Of a stretch of DNA of 64,000 bases, positions 12,217 to 25,772 are shown piece by piece. The notes below the pieces were generated by a model. That model had not been told where the DNA came from and made no database searches. It saw nothing but the letters and a program-made list of their open reading frames with translations. This stretch comes from Leptospira interrogans (GTDB lineage Bacteria; Spirochaetota; Leptospiria; Leptospirales; Leptospiraceae), in the NCBI RefSeq assembly GCF_900156205.1, contig NZ_FTNA01000021.1:15294-79293 (forward strand), in the 5' to 3' direction. A program made the translations under genes and the position numbers. The number at the start of each line of letters is the position of its first letter. Within the stretch, counting starts at the first letter, position 1.

Positions 12217-13074
12217 TCAGTAATTATTTTTTTGTTCTAATCTTTTTTGTGCGGCCCTAAGTTCAGCATCTGCAATCCTTAAAGTCCATTCGGGAAAATG
12301 TCTCGCTAAAAAATATTGAAGCCAAGAATCCCAGGTAGCGTAACCTAAAAATTTCTTTTTAGGAAACCAATTCATAAATGAGTTCACTACTTTTCCTACG
12401 GAATGAACCGAATTGATCGCTGAACCCATTTCCATTTCTTTTACGAGTTCTGGTTTATCCCGATTTTCTTTTTCTAAACCGGGAGTATCCGTAGTAGGAG
12501 GAAGAAAAACTTTTACTCTAACTCCGTGAAACATCATTTCTTGTCGCAAAGATTGTGCAAAACCAATAATCGCAAACTTACTAGCAGAATACGCTCCGTA
12601 ACCGTAAATAGAAAACGTAGCAAGCATGGAAGAAACAAGAACAATATCTCCAAAACCTTGTTTAAGAAAATGAGCGTGAAAGGCACGAACGAAGTTCACA
12701 TGTCCAAAAAAATTCACCTCCATCAGTGTTCTAAAATCCGATTCGCTTAAATCCTCAACCTTACCCACTTTCGCATAACCACTGTTACATATTAGAAGGT
12801 CTAGACCTCTTAAAATTTTGAGAACCTTCTTTGCGACCTTTTGAATTTGCAAAACGTTAGAAACATCCGCGACTACAAAATCAAAAATCGCGTTTTTAAA
12901 ACCGATCGTTCTTAATTCGGTAACAGTTGTTTCCAAAGCTTTTTTATTTCTAGCAGCAATAACTACGTTTGCCCCTTGTTTTGCAAACTCCAGTGCAAGT
13001 CCTTTTCCAATTCCAGCCGAACCGCCAATAATAAAAACGTTTCTACCTTCAAATCTCAAATGATTTGATTTCAT
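12217..13074 (-). CDS. Short-chain dehydrogenase, 3-ketodihydrosphingosine-reductase-like
   Basis: 285 residues from ATG at 13074 (a TTG two codons earlier is less likely). Rossmann motif GGSAGIG (residues 17-23), 'NSGY' near 97-100, and the catalytic triad Ser149, Tyr162, Lys166 in 'VSSMLATF' and 'YSASK' identify a classical NAD(P)-dependent SDR. The segment 'PPTTDTPGLEKENRDKPE' resembles eukaryotic 3-ketodihydrosphingosine reductases, so a long-chain keto-lipid substrate is plausible but unproven. The C-terminus continues about 60 residues past the core ('WLQYFLARHFPEW'), possibly membrane associated. It lies 9 bp downstream of the ABC permease gene in the same operon, hinting at lipid modification linked to export. 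Confidence 0.85.
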   Translation of the reverse strand: MKSNHLRFEGRNVFIIGGSAGIGKGLALEFAKQGANVVIAARNKKALETTVTELRTIGFKNAIFDFVVADVSNVLQIQKVAKKVLKILRGLDLLICNSGYAKVGKVEDLSESDFRTLMEVNFFGHVNFVRAFHAHFLKQGFGDIVLVSSMLATFSIYGYGAYSASKFAIIGFAQSLRQEMMFHGVRVKVFLPPTTDTPGLEKENRDKPELVKEMEMGSAINSVHSVGKVVNSFMNWFPKKKFLGYATWDSWLQYFLARHFPEWTLRIADAELRAAQKRLEQKNNY

Positions 13075-13083
13075 ATTCAAAAT

Positions 13084-13845
13084 TTATTTTTTAATTTTGT
13101 AACCGGTTTTAAAAATCATCCAAACCAGACACAAACAAATCGAAAGAAAAACAAAAACCATCGTAAGACTTACTCCCACGCTTACGTCAGAAATCTCGTA
13201 AAAACTCCAACGAAATCCGCTCACTAAATAAAGAAACGGATTAAAAAAAGTTACCTTTTGCCAAAAAGGAGGAAGCATATTCGCAGAATAAAAACTTCCA
13301 CCTAAAAATACTAAAGGAGTTATGATGAGTAAAGGAATCACTTGCAATTTTTCGAAACTATCCGCCCAAATCCCTATGATAAATCCGAACAAACTAAAAG
13401 AAATTGAAGTTAAAAGAAGAAAAAGAATCATCACAAACGGATGTGCAATTTTAATCGGAACAAATAAAGAAGCAGTGGCAAGCATAATCGTTCCCAAGAT
13501 CACTGATTTTGTAGCCGCAGCGCCCACAAAACCAATTACTATCTCTATCATAGAAATCGGCGCCGCTAAAATTTCATAAATTGTCCCTGTAAACTTAGGA
13601 AAATAAATTCCAAAAGAAGAATTAGAAATACTCTCTGTCAATAAAGACAACATAATTAAACCAGGAACGATAAACGAACCATAACCTACTCCATCCACTT
13701 CTTGGATTCTAGAACCAATTGCAGAACCGAAAACAACGAAGTACAAGGAAGTAGAAATAACGGGAGAAGCAATACTTTGAAAAAGTGTTCTCCACGTTCT
13801 GGACATTTCAAAAATATAAATGGATTTGATCGCGTATAGATTCAT
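13084..13845 (-). CDS. ABC-2 type transporter permease
   Basis: 253 residues with about six hydrophobic segments and the ABC-2 family region '[24 protein letters not shown]', typical of YadH/NodJ-like exporters. It should form the membrane channel with the ATPase encoded just upstream. Its ATG overlaps the ATPase stop codon by four bases (ATGA), which implies translational coupling. Substrate unknown; related systems export lipids, polysaccharides or drugs. The following SDR gene makes a lipid-like substrate a reasonable guess. Confidence 0.9.
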   Translation of the reverse strand: MNLYAIKSIYIFEMSRTWRTLFQSIASPVISTSLYFVVFGSAIGSRIQEVDGVGYGSFIVPGLIMLSLLTESISNSSFGIYFPKFTGTIYEILAAPISMIEIVIGFVGAAATKSVILGTIMLATASLFVPIKIAHPFVMILFLLLTSISFSLFGFIIGIWADSFEKLQVIPLLIITPLVFLGGSFYSANMLPPFWQKVTFFNPFLYLVSGFRWSFYEISDVSVGVSLTMVFVFLSICLCLVWMIFKTGYKIKK

Positions 13846-14777
13846 TTTGATACCAACTGAACGAATATTTCTTCCAAAGAACTTTGAGTAGTATTTAAAT
13901 CTTTGAAATCAATTTTAGCTTTTTTTAAATCTTGAAGAAGAGTGGAAATTCCGGTCTGTGCTCCGTGAGAATCATATGTATAAAGAAGTTGTTTACCATT
14001 TCCAATAATCTCCAGTCCCTTTGATTTTAAGGTCGCTGGAATTTTTTTTAAGGTTCGACTTAAATCGATCGTGAGCTGTTTTTTTCCCAGCTTTTGCATA
14101 AGTTCTTTTTTATCTTCTACGAGAATCAACTCTCCCTTGTTAATCACTCCAATACGATCTGCAATCTCTTCTGCCTCTTCTATATAGTGTGTAGTCAGAA
14201 TGATAGTGACTCCGTTTTCCCGTAGATTACGAACTATATTCCACATATCTTTTCTAAGTTCTACGTCCACTCCCGCGGTTGGCTCATCTAAAAATAAAAT
14301 TCTAGGCTCATGAGAAAGTGCCTTTGCAATCAAAACTCTACGTTTCATCCCTCCAGAAAGTGTAAGTATCATCTGATCTTTCTTATCCCAAAGAGAAAGT
14401 GATTTTAAAAGTTTCTCAATATAATCAGGATTAGGTGATTTTCCATACAAACCTCTCGTAAAACTTACAGTAGCCCATACAGATTCGAACGCGTGAACAC
14501 TGAGTTCCTGAGGAACAAGACCGATTTGAGATCTGGTAAATCTAAAATCTTGTAAAATGTCTTTTCCAGAAACATGAACAAAACCTTGGCTTGGATTTAC
14601 AATTCCACAAATGATCGAAATTAAAGTCGTTTTACCCGCTCCGTTTGGACCAAGTAGAGCTATAATTTCTCCTTCTTGGATTTCCAAAGAAACGTCTTTT
14701 AACGCTTGAAATCCGTTTGCATAATATTTGGAAAGACGATTTACGGATACAATAGGCGATTTCATTTTCGGTTTCAT
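13842..14777 (-). CDS. ABC transporter ATP-binding protein
   Basis: 311 residues from the ATG at 14777, which has a good AAGGAAG site just upstream; in-frame codons up to 14834 are not supported. It has Walker A GPNGAGKT (residues 43-50), signature LSGGMKRR, Walker B '[12 protein letters not shown]' and H-loop '[14 protein letters not shown]'. It is the YadG/DrrA-type ATPase that drives ABC-2 exporters. First gene of a three-gene reverse operon with the permease and SDR. Confidence 0.93.
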   Translation of the reverse strand: MKPKMKSPIVSVNRLSKYYANGFQALKDVSLEIQEGEIIALLGPNGAGKTTLISIICGIVNPSQGFVHVSGKDILQDFRFTRSQIGLVPQELSVHAFESVWATVSFTRGLYGKSPNPDYIEKLLKSLSLWDKKDQMILTLSGGMKRRVLIAKALSHEPRILFLDEPTAGVDVELRKDMWNIVRNLRENGVTIILTTHYIEEAEEIADRIGVINKGELILVEDKKELMQKLGKKQLTIDLSRTLKKIPATLKSKGLEIIGNGKQLLYTYDSHGAQTGISTLLQDLKKAKIDFKDLNTTQSSLEEIFVQLVSK

Positions 14778-15147
14778 ATTCTTCCTTATATACGAACGTC
14801 TTCGAATCGAATCGATAGAAAGTCCAAAATACACAAAACATTTTCTTCGTACAGCATGATTTTGTTTTTTTGAATCGATTTTTATACTCTACTTGAAACT
14901 TAAAATTGATTTATAGCGCCTTGGCGAATTTGAACACAATTCGTAAAACAAACAATAAAAATCTACGCATAAAAGTCGCCAAGAGTTTGAACTTTCAGAA
15001 AATTGAAGTTTTTTAAAAAATAGAAATCAATTATATTCTAATTTACTCACAACCCATCTCAAAAAACCTAATTGTACTTTACCAAAAAGCTCAAACCTAG
15101 TAATTAACGTCTTGCTTCTATTGGCATTACACTCAATTCATTTTAAT
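14778..15147. other. Spacer, nothing recognised
   Basis: About 370 bp between recD (ending at 15148) and the start of the ABC ATPase gene, both on the reverse strand. It should hold the ABC operon promoter. No repeat, RNA or gene signature was seen. Confidence 0.5.
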
Positions 15148-17001
15148 TTAAATTCTAAACCCAGTATTTCTATTTTGAAAATTGGCGATTCCAATTTCCC
15201 AGGTTTGCGGATTTCCAGCCAAGATCACTTGTTTTTTAGCTCTTGTAATTGCTGTATAAAGAACTTGACGATTGAGTAACCCATTAGATTTTTCCTCTTC
15301 TATAGAATCTGGAAGATAAATTAGGATTGTATCATATTCTGATCCCTGACTTTTATGTACACTCATTACAAACGCAGGTTCATGCTCTGGAAGAGTGTCT
15401 AACGCAAACTGAAAAAGTTTTCCTTCAATCGGAAACACCGCCCTAAGTTCTCCGGTAGATTCCGTTTTTAATACGATTCCAATATCTCCGTTAAAAAGTT
15501 TTCTACTTTTATCGTTTCGAGTAATTAAAATGGGAAGACCTACAAAATAAATTCCCTTGGAAAGTCGTTTGGCAAAAAAGTTCCCGCCCTTTCCAAAAAA
15601 AAGATTTTGAGCAGCCAAATTCATGATCTTTGTTTGAATCGCATCCACTCCCCAATAGCCACTCCTAAAAATCGTAAGACAACGAAATCGTTTTAGTTCC
15701 TCTTGAAATTTTTGAATAAAATCTGGTTTATCAAAACAAAAAGAATCCTGAATTTTCCAAGAAGAGATTCTATCAATTTGAGGATAAAAAATTTCTTTCC
15801 AAAGTTTTTCAACTAACTCATCTCTAGAAAAATAATCGGAAGTGCTACTTTCAATATTTTGCAACCATACAACTTCACTTTTGTATAAAATATTCTCTTT
15901 AATTTGATTCGTTTTTGGAAAACTTTCATCTATCTTAGTTCCTAAGTTTAGATTTTCAGGAGAATATTTTAAAATTTCTTCTGCGAGTGTGACTATCTTT
16001 GAAACTTCTCCGTTTGTATTTGGTTGCTGACGATTACTTTCTTCTAATTTAGAAACAAAATGAAATCGTTTAGATTCTAACACGGATAAAAAATCGCTTA
16101 ACACGGCACCTTTTTCTACAGAAGGAAGTTGATGTGGATCTCCAATCAATATAAACCGAAACGGAATGGTTCCTTCTTGAATCGTCTCATTTTTAGGAAT
16201 TGAATTCCAAAGAGAAAGCATCAGATCTAAATCTACCATAGAAACTTCGTCCACGATAATTAGTCTATGTGGAAGGTATCTTTCTCGATTATAATAAAAC
16301 CCACCTAACGACTGTTTGTAGTTTAAAAGTCCGTGAATCGTTTGTCCTCTTAGAAATCCATTTTCGAGAGACGTGGAGATTTTTTTTAAATTTTCTTGAA
16401 CCGATTCCGTTAACCTCTGAGCCGCCCTTCCAGTCGGTGCAACAAGTGCAATTTTTTCTGGAGAAGGAAGTTGCTTTAGTTCATTCAAAATTTGTAATAA
16501 AAACGCTACTATGGTTGTTTTTCCAGTACCAGGTCCTCCACTTATAATTTGGAAAGAGGAGTTTAAACAAGAAAAGATTGTTTTTTTTTGATTTTTTTTC
16601 AGTGAAAAACTTTTCGATTCCAGATCCTTTAGAATTTTTTCAACTCGATCCGTATCCACATTAACCGAAACATCATTTTCGATTCTTTCTTTTAAAAGAC
16701 GTTCCAATTCAATTTTAGAACGATACGTTTTTTCAAAATACACCCATTCCGTATTTTCAAACCGATCTACGACAAGACCGGGGAGCTTTATTTTTAAAAT
16801 TTTCTTCCATTCTTGTTTTACAGGAACACATAAACTTCCTTCCTGAGTAGCCTCCCAAATTGAATTCAATATTTCTAATATATAATTAGAGTCCTCTTCT
16901 GATACTTTTATTAATTTTTTCTTTTCGAATTCCGATGACTGAATCAGTTCTAAAATATCCGTCCTTAGTTTTTCAATAAAAATCAATTCGATTTCTCCCA
17001 T
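15148..17001 (-). CDS. recD: Exodeoxyribonuclease V alpha subunit RecD
   Basis: 617 residues. RecD is the fast 5'-3' helicase motor of RecBCD, which processes double-strand breaks. Visible motifs are Walker A 'SGGPGTGKTT' (about residues 152-161), 'APTGRAAQRLTE' (motif Ia), 'IIVDEVSMVDLDL' (Walker B), 'LIGDPHQLPSVEKGAV' (motif III) and C-terminal 'VMSVHKSQGSEYD' and 'LYTAITRAKKQV' (motifs V/VI). Length is normal for the family. Its start overlaps the recB end by 19 bp, so the two are translationally coupled as the last genes of a recC-recB-recD operon. Confidence 0.95.
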   Translation of the reverse strand: MGEIELIFIEKLRTDILELIQSSEFEKKKLIKVSEEDSNYILEILNSIWEATQEGSLCVPVKQEWKKILKIKLPGLVVDRFENTEWVYFEKTYRSKIELERLLKERIENDVSVNVDTDRVEKILKDLESKSFSLKKNQKKTIFSCLNSSFQIISGGPGTGKTTIVAFLLQILNELKQLPSPEKIALVAPTGRAAQRLTESVQENLKKISTSLENGFLRGQTIHGLLNYKQSLGGFYYNRERYLPHRLIIVDEVSMVDLDLMLSLWNSIPKNETIQEGTIPFRFILIGDPHQLPSVEKGAVLSDFLSVLESKRFHFVSKLEESNRQQPNTNGEVSKIVTLAEEILKYSPENLNLGTKIDESFPKTNQIKENILYKSEVVWLQNIESSTSDYFSRDELVEKLWKEIFYPQIDRISSWKIQDSFCFDKPDFIQKFQEELKRFRCLTIFRSGYWGVDAIQTKIMNLAAQNLFFGKGGNFFAKRLSKGIYFVGLPILITRNDKSRKLFNGDIGIVLKTESTGELRAVFPIEGKLFQFALDTLPEHEPAFVMSVHKSQGSEYDTILIYLPDSIEEEKSNGLLNRQVLYTAITRAKKQVILAGNPQTWEIGIANFQNRNTGFRI

Positions 17002-20000
17002 CGAAAAGTCGTGGATTCTAAAACAGTTTTACGGATAGATTCGATTCTTTCCAAACTCCAAAAAAAATCTGAATAAATTCCAGAACTTTCTCCATAGATC
17101 ATTCCTCTTAGAAAAAAATAATATACTCCACCGATTTTTTGTAATGCTTCCTTTGGACCAAATAAATTCTTTAAATATTCATAAAGTACTAATGCGTAAA
17201 TATCTCTTTGAAGATCATATCTACTTTCTAAATTTTCCACATTTCTTTTTAAAGAGATGGTAGAATAATCTTCAAGCAAATTAGACTTATAATCCGCTAA
17301 ATAAAATTTATCATCAATCTGAAATACTAAATCGATGGAACCTCTTAAAAAATTTCCAGGATTAGTATCTAGATCCAAATAAAAATCCATTTCAGAAACC
17401 CTATTTTCTTTGGGAAGGTCCACAAGGCGAAATAAAGCCCCTTTCTGATCTAGAATATTTGCGTTCAGTAGATTCCATAAAATTTCTACCGTCCTTTTTT
17501 GAACCGTTTCCTTTTCTAAAATAAAACGGCCCTCTTCTCTTTTTAAAATTCGAAAGTAGTCCAAATGAAAATCCATTCTGGAAATAATTTTTTCGTTTTT
17601 TAAAAGTTCTTTAGATGTTGTAGTTTTAAAAATGGAAAAATCTAATTCTTCTAAAAGAGAATGTAAAAAAGAACCAATAGAAGCAGAAGAAGGAAGTGCG
17701 TCTTTGATTACCGTTTCGGAGTTTTCCACATCGTCTGACTGTATACGGGTTTTTTCTTCTAGTACGGAAAGAGATACTTCTTCCGAAAAATTCATACTAG
17801 TTCTCAAAGAAGAATAACTATTAAGACGAATCGTTTTAGAAGTTTCCGGTTCTTCATAGAGTAAAGGAGTAAAACATATTTCTGAATCAAGATTCCAATC
17901 AATTCGTTTAGGATCGGTAGAATCAAAAGGTGTAGGGGCCCAAGAAACCACGTGAAATAAATCCGTATCAATTTCATTTTCCAATATACTTTGAAGTCTA
18001 GGGTAAAGAATTTTATAATATGCCGAATCTCTTGTTTTCCAATTGTTCAATGGAGTATAAAATGGAAGATAAATCCTTACCTTGGACCGAGTGATTCCCA
18101 CGTATAGAAGCCTTTTATTTTCGTTCAAGGATTGATTAGAATATATTTCTTTACTAATTTTCTTTTCTTCTTCGTTATCCCAAAGACTCAATTTCCAAGA
18201 CAGTTTTCCGTCCTTATCCACAAAAGGATAGTCGTAGACTTCTGGAATATAATCTCCAGAAAGATTAAACAAAAAAACGACAGGCCATTCCAAACCTTTG
18301 GAAGCGTGTAAAGTTAGTATCTGAACCGCATCTTTTTCGGTTTCTTTTTCGAATAAAGGAAGTTCCTCTTCGTTTTTAAAACTTTTTTGTAGTAGTTTCA
18401 ATTCTTCTAATATTTCTTCTAGATCGGCTTGATTTGCAATTTGAAACTGAAGAAGCCTTCTAAAAATCTGTCTGTAATTGGTTCTTTTTCTTTCCCAGTC
18501 TATATCCGTTGCGTCTTCGGTCAAAAAAATCCTACTGTCTTCTTCGATAGAACGGAATAACTCAGAAAATTTACGATCCATAGAAAGAGTTTTCCAACGA
18601 TCTAATATACTTTTCTCATACGAATCGATCGAATGTTCATCAAAATAAGGAAGATGCGCCGGATGAATTTGAAACAAATCTCCCAGCAAAAGTTTTCTAT
18701 AGGAGGAAGGTTTATTTGGATCTAAAAGACATTCAAATATATTAGAAATCTGATAGGATTCCGCCGATTGATAAATCCCTTCTTGTTTATAAAAAGAACA
18801 AGGAATCCCTCTAAGTTTTAAAAATTGTTCCGCAAGTTTTCCTTCGGACTTACTTTTTACTAAAACGGCAATTTCACGAAGTTTCAGTTTTTTTTCTACA
18901 TAATACAAATCACCTTCAGCAACTTGATAAGTAAATGGGTCCTCTTTGTGAATGAGTTTTAAAATTTCCTCCGAGATAAATTGTCCCCAAGCATTTTTTG
19001 CGTCTTGAGTGTTCCAAAAATCTTTTCCTGTAAACCGTACAATCTGAATCGGACCTTGTTTCTGTTTATCGCTTAATAAAACTTTAATATTCTCTTTAGG
19101 AGCAAATACAGGCTCATATTGAATCGGAATCGATTGTTCTAAAATCGGGAAAAAACTCTGTTTCCCAGATTTACCACCAAAGATCTCATTATAAGCTCGG
19201 ATCAACTCAGGAACCGATCTATAATTGACGTTCAATGAAATTTCTTCTGCTTTATGTTTTTTTAATTCTTCTTTTGCTTGAAGATAAATTCCTATGTCCG
19301 CTCCTCTAAATCCGTAGATAGATTGTTTCGGATCTCCGATTAGATACAACGCTCTGTCATCGTTAGATTCTAAAAAAAGTCGTTTGAAAATTTCATACTG
19401 TGCTCCATCCGTATCTTGAAACTCGTCCAAGATCCCTACTCTGTATCTACTTTGAAGCGCTTTTCTAAGACGAGAATTTTCCAAAGAATCTCTAGTTTTT
19501 AAAATCATCTGGTCGTAACTCATCCACTCCGAAGTTTTAAACTCCTTTAAAACCATATCCGCAATGATCAATGCAGTCTTTTGAAGAAAAGTCTCCGAGG
19601 TCATAGTAGTTGTCTCGTTAGAATACTCATACTTTTTTCCGCTTAAAAGCTTAGATGCAGAAATTAGAATATTTTCTTTTTTGAATCTATATTTCGAAGA
19701 TAAAATAAAATCTTCTAATTTTTCTGGATCTACCCAAGAATTCCATTCCTCGTGTTGAAGTTTATATAAGGCAATATTCAACCTTTCCAGAGCATCCGTT
19801 AAGATCCAGTTTGTATGAGTTTCCGTTTCCACCGGATATTCTTTTAAAATCGCATTACAAAATCCGTGTATTGTAGAAATCGTTACCTGATCCAGTTCCC
19901 TGGCCTCTTTGGTAAGTCCGGAACTGATCAGTTTTTTTCTAAGCCTTTCTTTGAGTTCTCCCGCCGCCTTTTCTGTATAGGTCAAAATTAAAATCTGAGT

Positions 20001-20112
20001 CAAAGGGATCTTATGTTCTAAAATCAGGTCTATTACGATTTCCATAATCGTATAAGTTTTTCCAGTTCCAGCGGATGCTTCTATAAAACTGGATTTGAAT
20101 TTATAAGTACGA

Positions 20113-20123
<11 letters not shown>
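16983..20123 (-). CDS. recB: Exodeoxyribonuclease V beta subunit RecB
   Basis: 1046 residues, a UvrD-like 3'-5' helicase with a C-terminal nuclease. The N-terminal Walker A is 'ASAGTGKT' (16-23), motif II 'LDEFQDTD' is near residue 235, and 'IGDPKQSIYGFRGADI', 'LTLHASKGLEWPVVF' and 'RLLYVGITRSK' follow. The nuclease site is seen in 'GSIDLVFQI' and 'YLADYKSNLL' (about residues 927-950), giving the Asp, Asp and Lys expected in RecB-family nucleases. Somewhat shorter than the enterobacterial protein (about 1180). Overlaps recC by 11 bp and recD by 19 bp. Confidence 0.95.
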
Positions 20124-23511
<3,388 letters not shown>

Positions 23512-23615
23512 ACAATTTTCTCCGGTTGAAATACGAACATCCTAAGAATTCGACCTTGTGGCAAGTAATTACATTTTATCTTGCACTCGACGATCATTGA
23601 CAAATCCTGATCGTA

Positions 23616-25064
23616 ATGACCTCTCTTTCCGAACTCAAAACCCTTTTCGGAATTTCTTCTTTTAGAACCTCTCAAGAGAAAATCATTACGGATGTTCTCT
23701 CTGGAAAAAATTGTATGGTGATCATGCCTACCGGAATGGGAAAATCGATCTGTTATCAAATTCCAGCGCTTATTTTAGAAGGATTGACAATCGTAATTTC
23801 TCCTTTGATTGCGCTTATGCAAGATCAAGTGTTAAAACTGAAACAACTCGGAATCGAAGCGGGCTATATCAATTCTTCTCTTTCCAAACAAGATAGACTT
23901 CAAAGTTATCAATACCTAAAAGAAGGTAAATACAAAATCATATATGTTTCTCCGGAACGTTTTCGTAAAAATGAATTTTTAGATTGTCTTAAAAACAGAA
24001 AAATTTCTCTTCTTGCAATCGACGAAGCCCATTGTATCAGTCAGTGGGGACACGACTTTAGACCAGATTACACTAAGATTTCTGAGTTTCGTGAAATTTT
24101 AGGTAAACCAATCACGATTGCGTTAACCGCAACTGCTACAACCGAAATTCAAAAAGACATGATCCTTCAGATGGGGTTAGAAAATTCGGAAATCATAATA
24201 TACAACGAAGGAATCTGTAGACCAAATCTATTTTTAGACGTAAGGACATTTGTAGACGAACCTTCTAAATCAAACGCAATTCTAGAACTTTTAAAAAAAC
24301 AAAATGGAAGTACTATCGTTTATTTTAATCTCATTCAGAATTTGGAAAAATTCTGTGAAAAGTTAGACATTCAAAAAATCGAATATCAAGTTTATCACGG
24401 AAAATTAACTACCGACCAAAGAAAAAAAGTACAGAACCAATTTTTAAAATCGAATGATAAAATTCTGCTCGCTACAAATGCGTTTGGAATGGGAGTAGAT
24501 AAACCAAATATTAGAACGATCATCCACGCGGAACTACCCTCTTCTTTAGAAAGTTATTATCAGGAAATTGGAAGAGCGGGAAGAGACGGTAAACCTTCTG
24601 ATTGTCATGTTTTCTATAACCAAGACGATCTTTCTGTATTAATGGATTTTATAGAATGGCAAAATCCAGACGCGGCGTTTATATCTCGCACATTTCAAAC
24701 CTTGAAACGTTTGGGAGAAGAATTATCTTCGATTGATTACGAAGATTTACAATCTAAAATTGTTTTTAAAAATAGAGGAGACCACAGACTCCAAACCGTT
24801 CTCAATCTATTTGATAGATACGGAGTTACTTCTGGGGAATTAGAAAAAAATTCTTTAAAATTAATTTCTACTTTGCCCGAAGCGTTGTGTTCTGCGGAGT
24901 TATTAGAACTTAAAAAGAAAACCAGCCTAAAACGTCTATATCAAATGCTTCTTTACTTAAAATCAGAAAAATGCAGAAGAGAATTCGTCTACGAATACTT
25001 TGACGCCAAGTTTTCGGAATGTGGGAACTGCGATATTTGTAAAAATTCTAGTGAGTCAAAATAG
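23616..25064 (+). CDS. recQ: RecQ-family ATP-dependent DNA helicase
   Basis: 482 residues. RecQ unwinds DNA 3'-5' in recombination and fork repair. Motifs present are Walker A 'MPTGMGKS' (K43), DEAH box 'AIDEAHCISQWGHDFRPDY' (D136), 'ATNAFGMGVDKPNIR' and 'QEIGRAGRDGKPSDC'. The C-terminus carries the zinc-binding cysteines, ending 'CGNCDIC'. There is no HRDC domain and apparently no winged-helix domain, so it is a short RecQ. Being divergent from recBCD places two end-processing systems side by side. Confidence 0.93.
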   Translation: MTSLSELKTLFGISSFRTSQEKIITDVLSGKNCMVIMPTGMGKSICYQIPALILEGLTIVISPLIALMQDQVLKLKQLGIEAGYINSSLSKQDRLQSYQYLKEGKYKIIYVSPERFRKNEFLDCLKNRKISLLAIDEAHCISQWGHDFRPDYTKISEFREILGKPITIALTATATTEIQKDMILQMGLENSEIIIYNEGICRPNLFLDVRTFVDEPSKSNAILELLKKQNGSTIVYFNLIQNLEKFCEKLDIQKIEYQVYHGKLTTDQRKKVQNQFLKSNDKILLATNAFGMGVDKPNIRTIIHAELPSSLESYYQEIGRAGRDGKPSDCHVFYNQDDLSVLMDFIEWQNPDAAFISRTFQTLKRLGEELSSIDYEDLQSKIVFKNRGDHRLQTVLNLFDRYGVTSGELEKNSLKLISTLPEALCSAELLELKKKTSLKRLYQMLLYLKSEKCRREFVYEYFDAKFSECGNCDICKNSSESK

Positions 25065-25238
25065 AACTTTTTATATATGGAGAGAAATTCTTAGTTCGTT
25101 AACCTAAGTTCATTCAAAAGACAGAATGCGATTTTACTCTTTAGAGCGTGTCTAATTGTTCCTTGATTAAACTTTTAAATTTTCTTTTTCGCACTTATCG
25201 CGTCGTTAGACTTCTATAACAAATCTTTAACTAAGGCT

Positions 25239-25354
25239 TGTTTCAAAAGTTAAAATAACCGACAATTTCGGATTAGAAATAATTTTTGAGAACTTCATCA
25301 TCTCTGTAAAATCGCCCGTCTATTTTTGTATCATCTTCATACGTCCGAGTAGCA
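25239..25354 (+). repeat. R2 repeat relic (right half)
   Basis: Starts at 'ttgtttcaaaagtta' and ends 'cttcatacgtccgagtagca', matching the interior and right end of complete R2 elements. The left inverted repeat is missing. Confidence 0.55.
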
Positions 25355-25361
25355 ATTAATA

Positions 25362-25537
25362 GAGTTGTTGAAAAATTTCTTATCTACTATTACAACTCAT
25401 TTCAAAAATATTTTATTTCTGCTTAAAATGCCAATTCTAATCATTCTAAAATATTTTGAGACGGTTTATAGTAAAATAGAATTTTCCGTTCGTTCCGATG
25501 AAAAAGAAACCAAGGAGGATTAATTTTTCAACAACTT
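25362..25537. mobile_element. R1 element: MITE-like, TA-flanked
   Basis: 176 bp bounded by inverted ends GAGTTGTTGAAAAATT (25362-25377) and its near reverse complement AATTTTTCAACAACTT (ending 25537). A TA dinucleotide sits on both sides (25360-25361 and 25538-25539), as expected for transposons that duplicate TA. Shorter relatives with the same ends lie at 43999-44095 and 61450-61548. No coding capacity. Confidence 0.75.
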
Positions 25538-25772
25538 TAATATTTAAGAATAGCATTATATAGTTTAAACTATCTATCACCCGAACATCGATCAGAGCAA
25601 GATATCATCGTTCTTTTTATTACATTTCCCTCAAGACGGATAAAACCATTTTTTCATTTTATTTAGGAACCAAATAACCGACCGATTTTTGAAAAAATCG
25701 GCAAATTCTTAAAGTTGAAATGTTAGTAAAATTCAATTAGAAAATTTAAAAATTCTAATTTAGGAGAATGAA

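Larger units (their letters stand above)
25065..25772. other. Gene-free spacer with adjoining R2 relic and R1 element
   Basis: About 700 bp between recQ and the metallopeptidase lipoprotein, both forward. It contains an R2 right-half relic (to 25354) immediately followed by a complete R1 element (25362-25537). A ribosome binding site, 'taggagaatgaa' (about 25762), precedes the next gene. Nothing else recognised. Confidence 0.65.
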
